Of a stretch of DNA of 64,000 nucleotides, positions 8,657-17,783 are shown in pieces. Position 1 is the first letter of the stretch. Each line of letters begins with the position of its first letter. The translations under genes were made by a program, and so were the position numbers. This DNA is from Mucilaginibacter sp. PAMB04168 (GTDB lineage Bacteria; Bacteroidota; Bacteroidia; Sphingobacteriales; Sphingobacteriaceae): NCBI RefSeq assembly GCF_039634365.2, contig NZ_CP155079.2, positions 4,774,001 through 4,838,000 on the forward strand, read 5' to 3'. Below the pieces are notes generated by a model, which was given only the letters and a program-made list of their open reading frames with translations, was not told the DNA's origin and did not search any database.

Positions 8657-8678
8657 ATTGGTTTATAAAGAAACCAAT
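8657..8678. promoter_or_regulatory. Inverted repeat upstream of the PL4 lyase gene, candidate operator
   Basis: ATTGGTTT (8657-8664) and AAACCAAT (8671-8678) are perfect reverse complements around a 6-bp centre, 39 bp before the PL4 ATG. There is no T-run, so it looks like a dimeric regulator site rather than a terminator. The rest of the 288-bp gap between PL4 and rarA shows nothing I recognise. Confidence 0.35.
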
Positions 8679-8906
8679 GTAAATATCCTGCTTTGATTAG
8701 CTATCCTGTACTATGATTGTGCTATGGTATTGTTACATAGATTGAATGGACACCTTTATGCAGTACCAGCGCTGCTGCTCGTGAAGTTTATCTCTATGTT
8801 TTTTATAAGCAATTAATTAGCTAAACAGTTAACGCCAACAACCTAACTTAAACAACCATACTAATGTTATTAGGATTTCACTCCAACAATCCCGAACTTT
8901 ACTTTC

Positions 8907-10187
8907 ATGAATAACCTCCCCCCGTTAGCTGAGCGTATGCGTCCGAAATCGTTGGACGACTATGTGGGACAAAAGCATTTGGTGGGCCCGGGAGCAGTAC
9001 TGCGTAAGGCTATTGAGTCGGGCAATTTACCGTCCATGATATTTTGGGGACCTCCTGGTGTGGGTAAAACTACGCTTGCATATATTATTTCGCAAGGCTT
9101 ATCACGCCCTTTCTTTTCGTTAAGCGCTATAAATTCGGGTGTTAAAGATGTACGGGAAGTGATTGAGAAAGCGGCCCTGCTTAAGCAGGGCGGTCAAACT
9201 TTACCCGTACTTTTTATTGATGAGATACACCGCTTTTCCAAGTCACAGCAAGATTCGCTGCTGGGTGCAGTAGAGCGGGGTATTGTTACGCTAATTGGCG
9301 CTACAACCGAAAACCCTTCATTTGAAGTTATATCAGCCTTATTATCGCGTTGCCAGGTTTACATATTGCAGCATTTGCATGAAGACGATTTGGTAAATCT
9401 GCTGCAAAAAGCAATGCGTGAAGACGAGGTTCTGCGTACTAAAAACATCACCATACAGGAACACGAAGCCTTACTGCGCCTTTCGGGCGGCGATGCACGC
9501 AAGCTGCTCAATATTTTTGAGCTGCTTATTAACGCCATGGATGCGCCGGAGATTATAGTAACTAACAACGCCGTGCTGGAAAACGTGCAGCAAAATATGG
9601 CCTTGTACGACAAGGCTGGCGAGCAGCATTACGATATTATTTCGGCCTTTATTAAATCCATGCGGGGAAGTGACCCTAATGGCGCCGTATACTGGCTGGC
9701 CCGCATGCTGGTAGGCGGCGAAGACCCATCGTTTATTGCACGCCGCATGCTTATTTTAGCATCGGAAGATATTGGGAACGCTAACCCTAATGCGCTATTG
9801 CTAGCCCAAAGCTGTTTTGATGCTGTTAGGGTGATAGGTATGCCCGAAGCACGGATCATTCTTTCACAAACTGCCGTCTTTTTGGCTACATCGGCCAAAA
9901 GCAACGCCAGCTATATGGCTATTGATGCCGCCATGGCGCTGGTAAAACAAACCGGCGATTTACCTGTGCCCCTGCACCTGCGCAACGCACCTACTAAGCT
10001 AATGAAAAACATTGGCTACGGTAAGGATTATAAATATGCGCACAGTTATGAGGGTAATTTTACTGACCTAGACTTTTTGCCCGAAACTATTAAAGGCACC
10101 AAAATTTACGACCCGGGCAACAATGCCCGCGAGAACGAAGCTCGCGAAAAGCTGCGCAAGCTGTGGGGTAACCGGTATAAGTACTAA
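8907..10187 (+). CDS. rarA: Replication-associated recombination protein A (RarA/MgsA), AAA+ ATPase
   Basis: A 426-residue AAA+ ATPase related to clamp loaders and WRNIP1. It starts MNNLPPLAERMRPKSLDDYVGQ, has Walker A GPPGVGKTT (48-56), Walker B LFIDEIHRF (DEIH 105-108) and the sensor segment GATTENPSFEV. The C-terminal half carries the MgsA/RarA domain with RRMLILASEDIGNANP and RNAPTKLMKNIGYGKDYKYAH. RarA acts at stalled replication forks and interacts with SSB. The length is normal. It is transcribed alone, divergent from PL4 and followed by a GNAT gene 131 bp downstream. Confidence 0.95.
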   Translation: MNNLPPLAERMRPKSLDDYVGQKHLVGPGAVLRKAIESGNLPSMIFWGPPGVGKTTLAYIISQGLSRPFFSLSAINSGVKDVREVIEKAALLKQGGQTLPVLFIDEIHRFSKSQQDSLLGAVERGIVTLIGATTENPSFEVISALLSRCQVYILQHLHEDDLVNLLQKAMREDEVLRTKNITIQEHEALLRLSGGDARKLLNIFELLINAMDAPEIIVTNNAVLENVQQNMALYDKAGEQHYDIISAFIKSMRGSDPNGAVYWLARMLVGGEDPSFIARRMLILASEDIGNANPNALLLAQSCFDAVRVIGMPEARIILSQTAVFLATSAKSNASYMAIDAAMALVKQTGDLPVPLHLRNAPTKLMKNIGYGKDYKYAHSYEGNFTDLDFLPETIKGTKIYDPGNNARENEAREKLRKLWGNRYKY

Positions 10188-10318
10188 TTACGCTTATAAT
10201 TGCTTTGGCCCTGCGTTTTGAAATAGGCCATGTTAATTTGTATTTGTGTAGGCTAAAGACTTTTGTAAGCCATAAACTTGGTGTACTAATTGCTTACTAT
10301 TAATTTTAACTTAGTACT

Positions 10319-10813
10319 ATGCCCGTGATACGCCCCGCCACAATGGCCGATGCCGATTGTATTGTAAAAATTGCACACCAAACCTGGTGGCCAACCTACC
10401 GTGATATTCTTTCTACTGAGCAGATTACTCATATGCTGGAGGCTATTTATATATCAGACAAAATTGCCGAACAAATAGAAAGCGGCATACAACAATATTT
10501 GATATTGGAAGAGGATGAAGAACCGGTAGCTTTTGCGGCTTACTCGCCGCGCGAGGATGATGCCCAAATTTATAAGTTACACAAGCTGTACTGCCTGCCC
10601 AAAACCCAAGGCAAAGGTTATGGCAAAATACTTATGGAAGCCGTTACTAATGAGGTAAAACAAGCAGGCAAGCAAGTGCTGGAACTAAACGTGAACCGCA
10701 ATAATAACGCAAAATCCTTTTACGAAAAAATGGGCTTTAACGTAGCATATGAAGAGGATGTTGCTATCGGTCCATACTGGATGAACGATTATGTAATGCG
10801 CAGAAATCTTTGA
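10319..10813 (+). CDS. GNAT family N-acetyltransferase
   Basis: A 164-residue single-domain acetyltransferase. It begins PVIRPATMADADCIVKIA, with the acetyl-CoA loop QGKGYGKILMEAV near residue 100 and ELNVNRNNNAKSFYEKMGF near the C-terminus, the usual end of the GNAT fold. The substrate is unknown. The next gene (lipoprotein) starts 27 bp later, so the two may share a message. A TTAACTTAG imperfect -7 box precedes the start. Confidence 0.88.
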   Translation: MPVIRPATMADADCIVKIAHQTWWPTYRDILSTEQITHMLEAIYISDKIAEQIESGIQQYLILEEDEEPVAFAAYSPREDDAQIYKLHKLYCLPKTQGKGYGKILMEAVTNEVKQAGKQVLELNVNRNNNAKSFYEKMGFNVAYEEDVAIGPYWMNDYVMRRNL

Positions 10814-10840
10814 TTTAAAGAAATCAATATTTAGCTTAGT

Positions 10841-11290
10841 ATGATGAAACCTAAAATATTTATCATTATTATTTCGCTTGTATCTTTAACCCTGGCGTCC
10901 TGCAAAAAAGAGGAAAAAAAGACCATAGAAGAATTCAGCATGGATGCATTAATTAACGATGCATGGATGCTGACGCTTAACGATAGCAACACGTCAACCA
11001 ATCTTAAAACAGGAAACAACGTATACTATGCCGTACAAGACTGCCAGAAGGATGATGTATATGCGTTTTCAAAAAGTAACGAACTGTTTATTGATTTTAA
11101 AAACACCGTTTGCAATCCGTCCGAAAATAGCAAAAGCAACTTTGTTTTTGATAAGACTAATCGGAAGATAACCATTGCAGGCGTTACTTATACCGTGCTT
11201 GAGCTGAGCGAAAAACGTTTAAAATATACTGTTGCCGTACCTACAGCTAGCGGGGTCAACAATATCATTTATCTGTTTGAGCACTTCTGA
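10841..11290 (+). CDS. Small lipoprotein of unknown function
   Basis: A 149-residue protein with a lipoprotein signal: a hydrophobic stretch (IFIIIISLVSLTL) ending in the lipobox LASC, with Lys-Lys-Glu following the Cys. The mature part has alternating polar and hydrophobic strands and resembles small lipocalin-like or beta-sandwich lipoproteins common in Bacteroidota, but I recognise no family. Probably outer-membrane anchored and facing the periplasm. Its last 26 bp overlap the convergent GNAT gene. Confidence 0.75.
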   Translation: MMKPKIFIIIISLVSLTLASCKKEEKKTIEEFSMDALINDAWMLTLNDSNTSTNLKTGNNVYYAVQDCQKDDVYAFSKSNELFIDFKNTVCNPSENSKSNFVFDKTNRKITIAGVTYTVLELSEKRLKYTVAVPTASGVNNIIYLFEHF

Positions 11291-11786
11291 TAAATAACAA
11301 TAATTCTTTATCGCCACCGGCATTAATAGTGCCGTTTTGAACAAAGCCTAATTTACAAAGCAGCCTGATCGACTTTGTATTTTCGACCATTGTAATTGCT
11401 GCTAAAGCTTCAACTTTAAGTTCGGTAAATGCATACTGCATAGTGGCCGCTACTATTTCCTGCGCATAGCCGTAACCTTCATATTGCGGCAGCAGGGCAT
11501 AGCCAATATCCAGATGATCAAGATACTCCCGTTTGAGCAAGCCACACATGCCCATAGGCTGATGTCCGTTTTTTGACTCGATCATATATAAGCCATAGCC
11601 GTGAGCCGCATAACTTAAAAGCGGCCCGTTTAACAGATAACTTTGTGCCTGTGCAACGGTTTTGATGTCGCGGTCGCCAATGTATTGCAGCCAGCCTGGG
11701 CTGTTTAGCAATTCAACTATAAACGGCGCATCGGCCATGGTAAATCTCCGCAGTATGAGCCTTTCGGTCTCCAGCACAACAGCCAT
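11265..11786 (-). CDS. GNAT family N-acetyltransferase (RimJ/RimL type)
   Basis: A protein of about 173 residues beginning MAVVLETERLILRRF, the classic opening of the RimJ/RimL-like acetyltransferases. GYGYAQEIVAATMQYAF is the acetyl-CoA loop and NTKSIRLLCKLGFVQNG is the fourth motif. The start at 11784-11786 is preferred over the upstream in-frame TTG at 11813 because that TTG lies in a TAnnTTTG promoter box. It is unrelated in detail to the GNAT gene at 10319. Its 3' end overlaps the convergent lipoprotein gene by 26 bp. The substrate is unknown. Confidence 0.87.
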   Translation of the reverse strand: MAVVLETERLILRRFTMADAPFIVELLNSPGWLQYIGDRDIKTVAQAQSYLLNGPLLSYAAHGYGLYMIESKNGHQPMGMCGLLKREYLDHLDIGYALLPQYEGYGYAQEIVAATMQYAFTELKVEALAAITMVENTKSIRLLCKLGFVQNGTINAGGDKELLLFIRSAQTDK

Positions 11787-11810
11787 AAAGGTGTAAAGGT
11801 TAAGTAAATG

Positions 11811-11818
11811 CAAACGTA
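11811..11818 (-). promoter_or_regulatory. TAnnTTTG promoter box for the RimJ/RimL-like gene
   Basis: The minus strand reads TACGTTTG, which would give a leader of about 20 nt before the ATG at 11786. It immediately follows the terminator of the M28 gene. Confidence 0.45.
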
Positions 11819-11849
11819 ATAAAAAAAGCCACTCGTAAATGAGTGGCTT
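11819..11849 (-). terminator. Rho-independent terminator after the M28 peptidase gene
   Basis: AAGCCACTC (11826-11834) pairs with GAGTGGCTT (11841-11849) around a 6-nt loop. On the minus strand it is followed by a run of T, as expected for the end of the M61-M28 operon. Confidence 0.75.
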
Positions 11850-11870
11850 GATGCTCTATACAGTAAGAGA

Positions 11871-13178
11871 TTACCTTTCCAGCTTGGCAATACGCTTAGG
11901 CGTATCCTTACCGGCCACAATACTGCGCGAACTTAGTGCAATGGCGCGAATGGTAGCGGTGATGTTGGCTGCATCTAACGAACTGAACTCGTCATCAACA
12001 CTATGGTATAACTTGTCTGTATCAATTTGGTCGGTTGATATGGTATGTGCCGGTACACCGAGGCGGGCCAGCGTGGCATTATCGCTGCGGTAAAACAGGT
12101 TTTGCTGCGGATACGGATCAGGATGAAAAGTGAAGGCAGTGCCTTGCAGGTTGCGCTGTAGTATCTCGCCAAAATCCGACCGCTCGTAACCGGTAATGAA
12201 TGCCGTATTCTGACCAAATTTTGAAGTCTTGCCAATCATCTCAATATTGAACATAGCTACCGTTTTTTCCGGGTCAAGCTGTTTAGAAAAATATTGCGAA
12301 CCAAAGCCACCAATTTCTTCGGCTGTAAAAGCTACAAAGATCAGGGTACGTTCGTTGTTGTTCAACTTTTTGTAATACTTGGCCAGGCTTATCATGGCTG
12401 TAGTACCTGACGCATCATCATCAGCCCCGTTAGCAATACTATCACCTTCCATGGGTTTGATAATGCCCAGGTGGTCATAGTGGCCCGAGAAAACCACATA
12501 CTCATTAGGCTTGCTTTTGCCGGGTATCATACCGGCTACATTAAACAAGCTGGGATTATCGGTCTTGGTTTTATAGTTCACCTCAAACAACTTTACATTA
12601 TCATAGATACCCAATACCATTACTACCTGCTGCGTGCCGGTGCCGGCAGGAGCCTGCATGTTAACATTGCTGTTAAAACGCTCTTTCAAAAACCCGAAAG
12701 TCTCTCCAAATTTAGGATCAATGATAAGCAATGTTTTTTTACCACTACGGATATAGGTACGATACTCTTGCTGAAAATTCTGTTCGGCAGTTATGCGGGC
12801 TACTTGCACATCCGTATTATTATTCCAATCAAAATTAGCGCCTGCAATAACCACCACGTTAGCCTCAGGCACCATTTGCCCATCAAGCTTAACTTGCTTT
12901 TGCACGGCACTGGTACGGTAAGCCGTAAAGCCTTGGCGGTAACTGGTTAAACCTGTTAAAGGCTGTAAACCTGCTTTTTTAAATTCGCTTTCAATAAACG
13001 TTGCAGCCTTATCAATACCCGGAGTGAAAGTACCGCGCCCCTGCATATCATCAGCGCTCAGGGTTTTAATAATGCGTTCTACGTCTTTCTGATCAATCAG
13101 TTTATTTACATCCTGCGCCTGGCTGCTTAAACCAGCGGCCAACAAGGCCAGGGTTATTATATTTCTTTTTCTCATCAT
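11871..13178 (-). CDS. M28 family zinc aminopeptidase, secreted
   Basis: A 435-residue protein with a Sec signal peptide (IITLALLAAGLSSQAQ). The M28 metal ligands are visible in order: FSGHYDHLGI (His), NGADDDASGT (bridging Asp), FTAEEIGGFGSQYF (catalytic Glu and metal Glu), FNIEMIG, and AHTISTDQIDTDKLYHSVDD (last His). A region of about 100 residues between the pro-segment and the first ligand looks like the PA-type insertion common in this family. It would release N-terminal residues from peptides in the periplasm or outside. Its ATG overlaps the TAA of the upstream M61 gene by one base, so the two peptidases are coupled. Confidence 0.9.
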   Translation of the reverse strand: MMRKRNIITLALLAAGLSSQAQDVNKLIDQKDVERIIKTLSADDMQGRGTFTPGIDKAATFIESEFKKAGLQPLTGLTSYRQGFTAYRTSAVQKQVKLDGQMVPEANVVVIAGANFDWNNNTDVQVARITAEQNFQQEYRTYIRSGKKTLLIIDPKFGETFGFLKERFNSNVNMQAPAGTGTQQVVMVLGIYDNVKLFEVNYKTKTDNPSLFNVAGMIPGKSKPNEYVVFSGHYDHLGIIKPMEGDSIANGADDDASGTTAMISLAKYYKKLNNNERTLIFVAFTAEEIGGFGSQYFSKQLDPEKTVAMFNIEMIGKTSKFGQNTAFITGYERSDFGEILQRNLQGTAFTFHPDPYPQQNLFYRSDNATLARLGVPAHTISTDQIDTDKLYHSVDDEFSSLDAANITATIRAIALSSRSIVAGKDTPKRIAKLER

Positions 13179-15007
13179 TATTTTACTTTAGTGCTCAACC
13201 ATTGGTTACGAAATTCTTTTTGTGCGGCCGACAGTTCTTTCCCTGCTGTTTCATAGGTTACCACATCATACATGGGATTCTCCTGCAGCGTTACGGTAAC
13301 CTCGTGGTTACCTGTGCGGTCTTTATAAGTGTAAGTAACCTTGTCGCCTGGCTTTTTTCCATTAATAATGTCCATATAAGCTTGCTGGTCTTTAACCTCT
13401 TTACCGTCAACAGTCATGATCAGGTCACCGGCATCAATACCAGCATTATAGACAGGCGTACCCATAACCGTGCTGCCCTCAACCAATAAGCCACCAGCAA
13501 CCGGATTGGCACGTAATGCACCGGCCCAAGCCTTGCCTGCCTGTGCTTTACGCAGTACCAGGCCTGCCTTATCCAGCAGTTGTTCGTAGTTATTCTTCTC
13601 GAAACCGTAAATATATTTATTAAAGAAATCAGCCGCAAAGGTTGTATTTTTGGTTACCGAGGCCAATACGGCTTGCAGATCAGGAATGGTATAAGGCTTT
13701 TCGGGCTTACCATGTGCCAGCCACACGGCGCGCATATAATCATCAAGTGTTAGCTTAAACTCGCTGCGTAAGCGTAAATCAAGGGCCAGTGCAGTAGCAC
13801 CACCGTAAGTATAATAGCTGGTAAAAATGTTGGCGTTATTATTCTGATCAATAGATACACCGGCATCGGCAAAAACCGCATAGCGGCTCATTTGTGCAGG
13901 TGAGTAACGTGCTGCCGCAGGTGTGTTAAGTACAGTGTTTACCAGGCCGGCAATGGTACGGTTATAGCCATCGGCGTTACGCAAGCCGGCACGAACCAGC
14001 AGTAACTCGCCATAATACTGGGTAAAGCCCTCAGCAAACCAAAGCTCACTGCTCATATTGGCATGCTCAAAATTAAACGGCTCTAACGATTTTGGACGGA
14101 TACGTTCTACATTCCAGCTATGGAAATACTCGTGCGAGAAAGTGCCCAGCAAACGATTTTCGTTACCGGCAATTTTAGGCGTAGTTTGCACAATACTGGT
14201 GGAGTTGCGGTGCTCCATGCCGTCGCCAGCATTGCTTTCGGCTACATCATGTAAAAACACATAATTGCCATAATCATACACAGGTAATTCGCCAAAAACA
14301 GCCTGCGCCTCTAAGGTAATTTTCTTTACCATCTGGCCAAAGGCATTAACCGTGGCCTGGTCATCACTGCTGTTTGAGGTTAAATGTATAGCTTGACGTT
14401 TGCCCCCCGGATTGCTGATATCCCAACTGTAAGTTTTGTAAGCCGCTAACGAGGTAGGGCTATCCATCATGTACTGCAAGTTAGGTGCCGAGTAAACGCC
14501 ATCAGCCTCCGGCTTTAATTGGGTAGCTACTTTCCAGCCGTATTTCTCGGTATCTAAAAATTTAAACTTTACCGGGCGTTTATCCATGCCCATTACCCAG
14601 GCAAATGCTGCGGGCATATTAAAATGTGCCGTATTGCCATCAATACCTACATAGGTACCATCCATATGATTGCCAAACAGGGTATAGTTAACAATAACGG
14701 TAGTGCCATGCTGGGCTATTTCGTAAACGTCGCCTTCAACCTGTTTAACAGTAAGGGGCACGTTCCTTTCGCCATAAGCTTTAACGTTATAGATGTTCTT
14801 GCCAAACTCGTGCGTGGCATAACGGCCGGGTGATGAGCGGCTCATCCGAAAACGCATTACGCCTGCCGGCACTTGCGGTACCCGCATGCTGATCTCAGCT
14901 TCGTGATGGGCAACATTAGGAAAAGATACGGTATAGGTAATATCATTTTGGGCAAAAGCAGCGGCCGACAATAACAGGGCGGCCGCCGATAAGTAAAGAT
15001 TTTTCAT
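13178..15007 (-). CDS. M61 family glycyl-aminopeptidase-like protein with PDZ domain
   Basis: A 609-residue secreted protein (signal peptide LYLSAAALLLSAAAFAQ). It has the M61 N-terminal beta domain, the zinc motif HEYFH (292-296) in FSHEYFHSWNVERIRP, LWFAEGFTQYYGELLL carrying the third ligand Glu, and a C-terminal PDZ domain (about 490-590, with GTPVYNAGIDAGDLIMTVDG). M61 enzymes cleave N-terminal Gly or Ala residues. It is the first gene of a two-gene operon with the M28 aminopeptidase, so the pair probably finishes peptide breakdown in the envelope. All expected catalytic residues are present. Confidence 0.92.
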   Translation of the reverse strand: MKNLYLSAAALLLSAAAFAQNDITYTVSFPNVAHHEAEISMRVPQVPAGVMRFRMSRSSPGRYATHEFGKNIYNVKAYGERNVPLTVKQVEGDVYEIAQHGTTVIVNYTLFGNHMDGTYVGIDGNTAHFNMPAAFAWVMGMDKRPVKFKFLDTEKYGWKVATQLKPEADGVYSAPNLQYMMDSPTSLAAYKTYSWDISNPGGKRQAIHLTSNSSDDQATVNAFGQMVKKITLEAQAVFGELPVYDYGNYVFLHDVAESNAGDGMEHRNSTSIVQTTPKIAGNENRLLGTFSHEYFHSWNVERIRPKSLEPFNFEHANMSSELWFAEGFTQYYGELLLVRAGLRNADGYNRTIAGLVNTVLNTPAAARYSPAQMSRYAVFADAGVSIDQNNNANIFTSYYTYGGATALALDLRLRSEFKLTLDDYMRAVWLAHGKPEKPYTIPDLQAVLASVTKNTTFAADFFNKYIYGFEKNNYEQLLDKAGLVLRKAQAGKAWAGALRANPVAGGLLVEGSTVMGTPVYNAGIDAGDLIMTVDGKEVKDQQAYMDIINGKKPGDKVTYTYKDRTGNHEVTVTLQENPMYDVVTYETAGKELSAAQKEFRNQWLSTKVK

Positions 15008-15125
15008 GTGAACGCAATTACTGCGCTGAAATTAGGATAAAAAAGGCAGATATGTAAGTGATTTTATGATTTGACCAGGGCGATTCATAAAGCAGTAACG
15101 CCAATCAAGGGTTTTGGCCTGAAGA

Positions 15126-15911
15126 TTATTCGAGCGCAATTAAGCCTTTATTGATTAGCCGGTTTAGGTAGATATCCACTTCGGCATCGCCCATGCCGTA
15201 AATAGGCAACTCGTCACTAAAGGACTCAAATATAGCAGTGCGGCCGCTTTTTCCATTTTTATAGATATGCAATAGCTTTTGCTCAATGTGGCCTACTCCA
15301 TCTTCGTTTTGTTGCAGGCGTTTTACATGAGCTTGCAGGGCGGGTTTTAACAGGTGCATGCTTCCCCAAAAAGGATTTTCGTCAATCCATTGCTGCAGTT
15401 CATGGGCATTGCCCGTTATATATTTTTGCCAAGCCTCGGTTGCCAATGTAAAGTCATAATCGGTTAAATGCAGGCGATTATCATAAAGAGACTCTAACTG
15501 TTCGCCATTTAACTGCCCCATTCCCTTAAAGTTGGTCACATCCGGAAAGTCATCCGGGCACACCAGGTATATTTGCGGTACAGAAAGATCAACATGCTGT
15601 TGCAGCAGTTGCATAATGCCCAGCAGGTTTACCTGGCAGTGCAAATCAAACTCAAACCAAAGCGTAATATCTTCATAAGGTTCGCTCAGCTTTTCCAGTT
15701 CTTGCAAAATCATTTCCTGATAATTACCGGGTGCGTCTTTAAAAGTTTGGGCAACAAATTCGGCCCGCTTGCTCCAAAACTCCGCATCCAGCGTTACTGC
15801 AAGTGGCCCTTCCGAGAAAACCTCGCGCCATACGAGCACATCGCCGTCGAGCCCGGTTTGGTTAAAGCCATTTAAAGTTGCATCGCCGTTTATAATGTGT
15901 AAGTGGTTCAT
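15126..15911 (-). CDS. DUF1835 domain-containing protein
   Basis: A 261-residue cytoplasmic protein that opens MNHLHIINGDATLNGF and continues DGDVLVWREVFSEGPL, the signature of DUF1835. The middle has TLWFEFDLHCQVNLLGIMQLL and YLVCPDDFPDVTNFKG. The C-terminal third has a helix-rich segment ending DELPIYGMGDAEVDIYLNRLI, which may be the DUF3658-like part. No catalytic function is established for the family. It stands alone, divergent from the M14 gene. Confidence 0.85.
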   Translation of the reverse strand: MNHLHIINGDATLNGFNQTGLDGDVLVWREVFSEGPLAVTLDAEFWSKRAEFVAQTFKDAPGNYQEMILQELEKLSEPYEDITLWFEFDLHCQVNLLGIMQLLQQHVDLSVPQIYLVCPDDFPDVTNFKGMGQLNGEQLESLYDNRLHLTDYDFTLATEAWQKYITGNAHELQQWIDENPFWGSMHLLKPALQAHVKRLQQNEDGVGHIEQKLLHIYKNGKSGRTAIFESFSDELPIYGMGDAEVDIYLNRLINKGLIALE

Positions 15912-16034
15912 TTGTTCACTGGTTCATTGCTTATGGTAAGGTAAGTCTATTTTAGATAAGTTGTTTTCATTTATACAAAGTGTATCATCTATTTACAAAT
16001 GAACTATTGAACAAAAACTTATCTTTAACGCCGT

Positions 16035-17783
16035 ATGAAAAAGCTGCTTTTGTTGCTCGGTATAGGCGTACTATCGCATCAGGCCTATGCCCAGCTCACT
16101 CCTTTCGAGCTAAGTAAAGACAAAAACTACACGGCCACTTACGCCGAGGTAATGGCGTATTACCCCAAGTTGGTTAAGCAATATCCGCAGCAAATAAAAT
16201 TGTTTAATTACGGTACAACCGATGTCGGCAAGCCCTTAACGCTGGTGGTATTATCAAAAGACGGCGTTTTTGATGCGGCTAAAATTAAGCAGCAAAACAA
16301 GCGGGTAATTTTAATTAACAACGGCATACACCCTGGCGAGCCGGAGGGTATTGACGCCAGTATGATGCTGGTGCGCGACCTACTCAAAAACAAGCAGTTG
16401 CCAAAAGATGTGGTATTGTGCTTTATTGCGGTGTACAATATTGATGGCAGCTTAAACCGCGGTGTATCACGCATTAGCCAGAACGGGCCGCGTGCTTACG
16501 GTTTTAGAGGAAACTACCGTAACTTGGATTTGAACCGCGATTTTATAAAGGCTGACAGCCGCAATGCGCTGGCATTTATGCAGATTCTGAACGCCTGGCA
16601 ACCGGATATATTTTTAGATAACCATGCCAGCAACGGCGCCGATTACCAGTATGTGATGACGCTGATTGAAACACAAAAAGACAAGCAGCACCCCCTGCTG
16701 GCAGAGTATACTTCCAAAACGTTATCGCCGGAGCTGTACAAGCGGATGGAAAAAAGCGGCTATGAAATGGTGCCTTATGTGGAAAGCCTAAAAACCACAC
16801 CCGACTCGGGCATTGTTGCTTTTTTAGAAACGCCGCGTTTTTCGACCGGATATACAGTACAGCACAACATTATCAGCTACGTAACGGAAACACACATGTT
16901 GAAACCGTATGATAAAAAAGTGTATGCCACCTACGCATTTATGCAGCACCTGGTTGATATTTGCGAGCGTGATGCCCAACAGATTGGCGAACTGAAACGC
17001 AAAGCCAATGAGCAGGTAAAGCAACAAAAAACCTTTGCGCTTACCTGGACGTTAGATGAGCAAAAGTTTGACATGATCGCTTTTAAAGGCTACCAGGCTG
17101 GCTATAAACTCAGTAACATTAGTGGTTTGAACCGGCTATACTACGACCGCAGCAAGCCTTTTACCAAGCAAATTAAGTATTATAACACTTATAAAGCCGG
17201 CATTATGGCCAGTAAGCCGGTGGCCTACATTATACCGCAGGCATGGGGTAAAATTATTGATCTGTTTAAGCTTAATAAGGTAGCCATGCGCCGGCTTGCC
17301 CATGATACCACGCTTACGGTACAAACTTATTACATTGGCGATTACAAAACCGGCGCCCGCCCTTATGAGGGGCACTACCTGCACAACAGCGTCAAGCTAA
17401 ACCCAGTTGATAATAACAGTGTGAAATTTTACCAGGGTGATTACGTGGTGTATACCAATCAGGCTATTAACCGTTATATTATAGAAACATTGGAACCACA
17501 GGGTGTAGACTCATTTTTTGCCTGGGGATTTTTCGACTCGATGCTGAGCCAGAAAGAACATTATTCGGACTATGTGTTTGAGGATATTGCTTTTGATTAT
17601 CTGAAGAAACACCCCGAGCTGCAAAAGCAGCTGGAGGATGAAAAAGCAAAGAACCCCCAGCTAGCCAAAAGTGCAGCGGCACAGCTGGACTACGTTTACC
17701 GTAATTCGCCGTTTTTTGAAAACACCTATATGCGTTACCCAATTGGGCGATTATTAACTGATACTAAACTTGATTTACAATAA
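16035..17783 (+). CDS. M14 family zinc carboxypeptidase-like peptidase, secreted
   Basis: A 582-residue protein with a signal peptide (LLLLLGIGVLSHQAYAQ). The M14 metal triad is complete: HPGE (His99, Glu102) in NNGIHPGEPEG and His197 in DIFLDNHASNG; the catalytic Glu is Glu285 in SYVTETHML. FRGNYRNLDLNRDF provides the substrate-binding Arg region. About 290 residues follow the catalytic domain with no family I recognise, a layout seen in other Bacteroidota M14 proteins. The stop abuts the ATG of the rhomboid gene with no gap, so the two are co-transcribed. TATCTTTA, near the -7 consensus, lies just upstream of the start. Confidence 0.9.
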   Translation: MKKLLLLLGIGVLSHQAYAQLTPFELSKDKNYTATYAEVMAYYPKLVKQYPQQIKLFNYGTTDVGKPLTLVVLSKDGVFDAAKIKQQNKRVILINNGIHPGEPEGIDASMMLVRDLLKNKQLPKDVVLCFIAVYNIDGSLNRGVSRISQNGPRAYGFRGNYRNLDLNRDFIKADSRNALAFMQILNAWQPDIFLDNHASNGADYQYVMTLIETQKDKQHPLLAEYTSKTLSPELYKRMEKSGYEMVPYVESLKTTPDSGIVAFLETPRFSTGYTVQHNIISYVTETHMLKPYDKKVYATYAFMQHLVDICERDAQQIGELKRKANEQVKQQKTFALTWTLDEQKFDMIAFKGYQAGYKLSNISGLNRLYYDRSKPFTKQIKYYNTYKAGIMASKPVAYIIPQAWGKIIDLFKLNKVAMRRLAHDTTLTVQTYYIGDYKTGARPYEGHYLHNSVKLNPVDNNSVKFYQGDYVVYTNQAINRYIIETLEPQGVDSFFAWGFFDSMLSQKEHYSDYVFEDIAFDYLKKHPELQKQLEDEKAKNPQLAKSAAAQLDYVYRNSPFFENTYMRYPIGRLLTDTKLDLQ

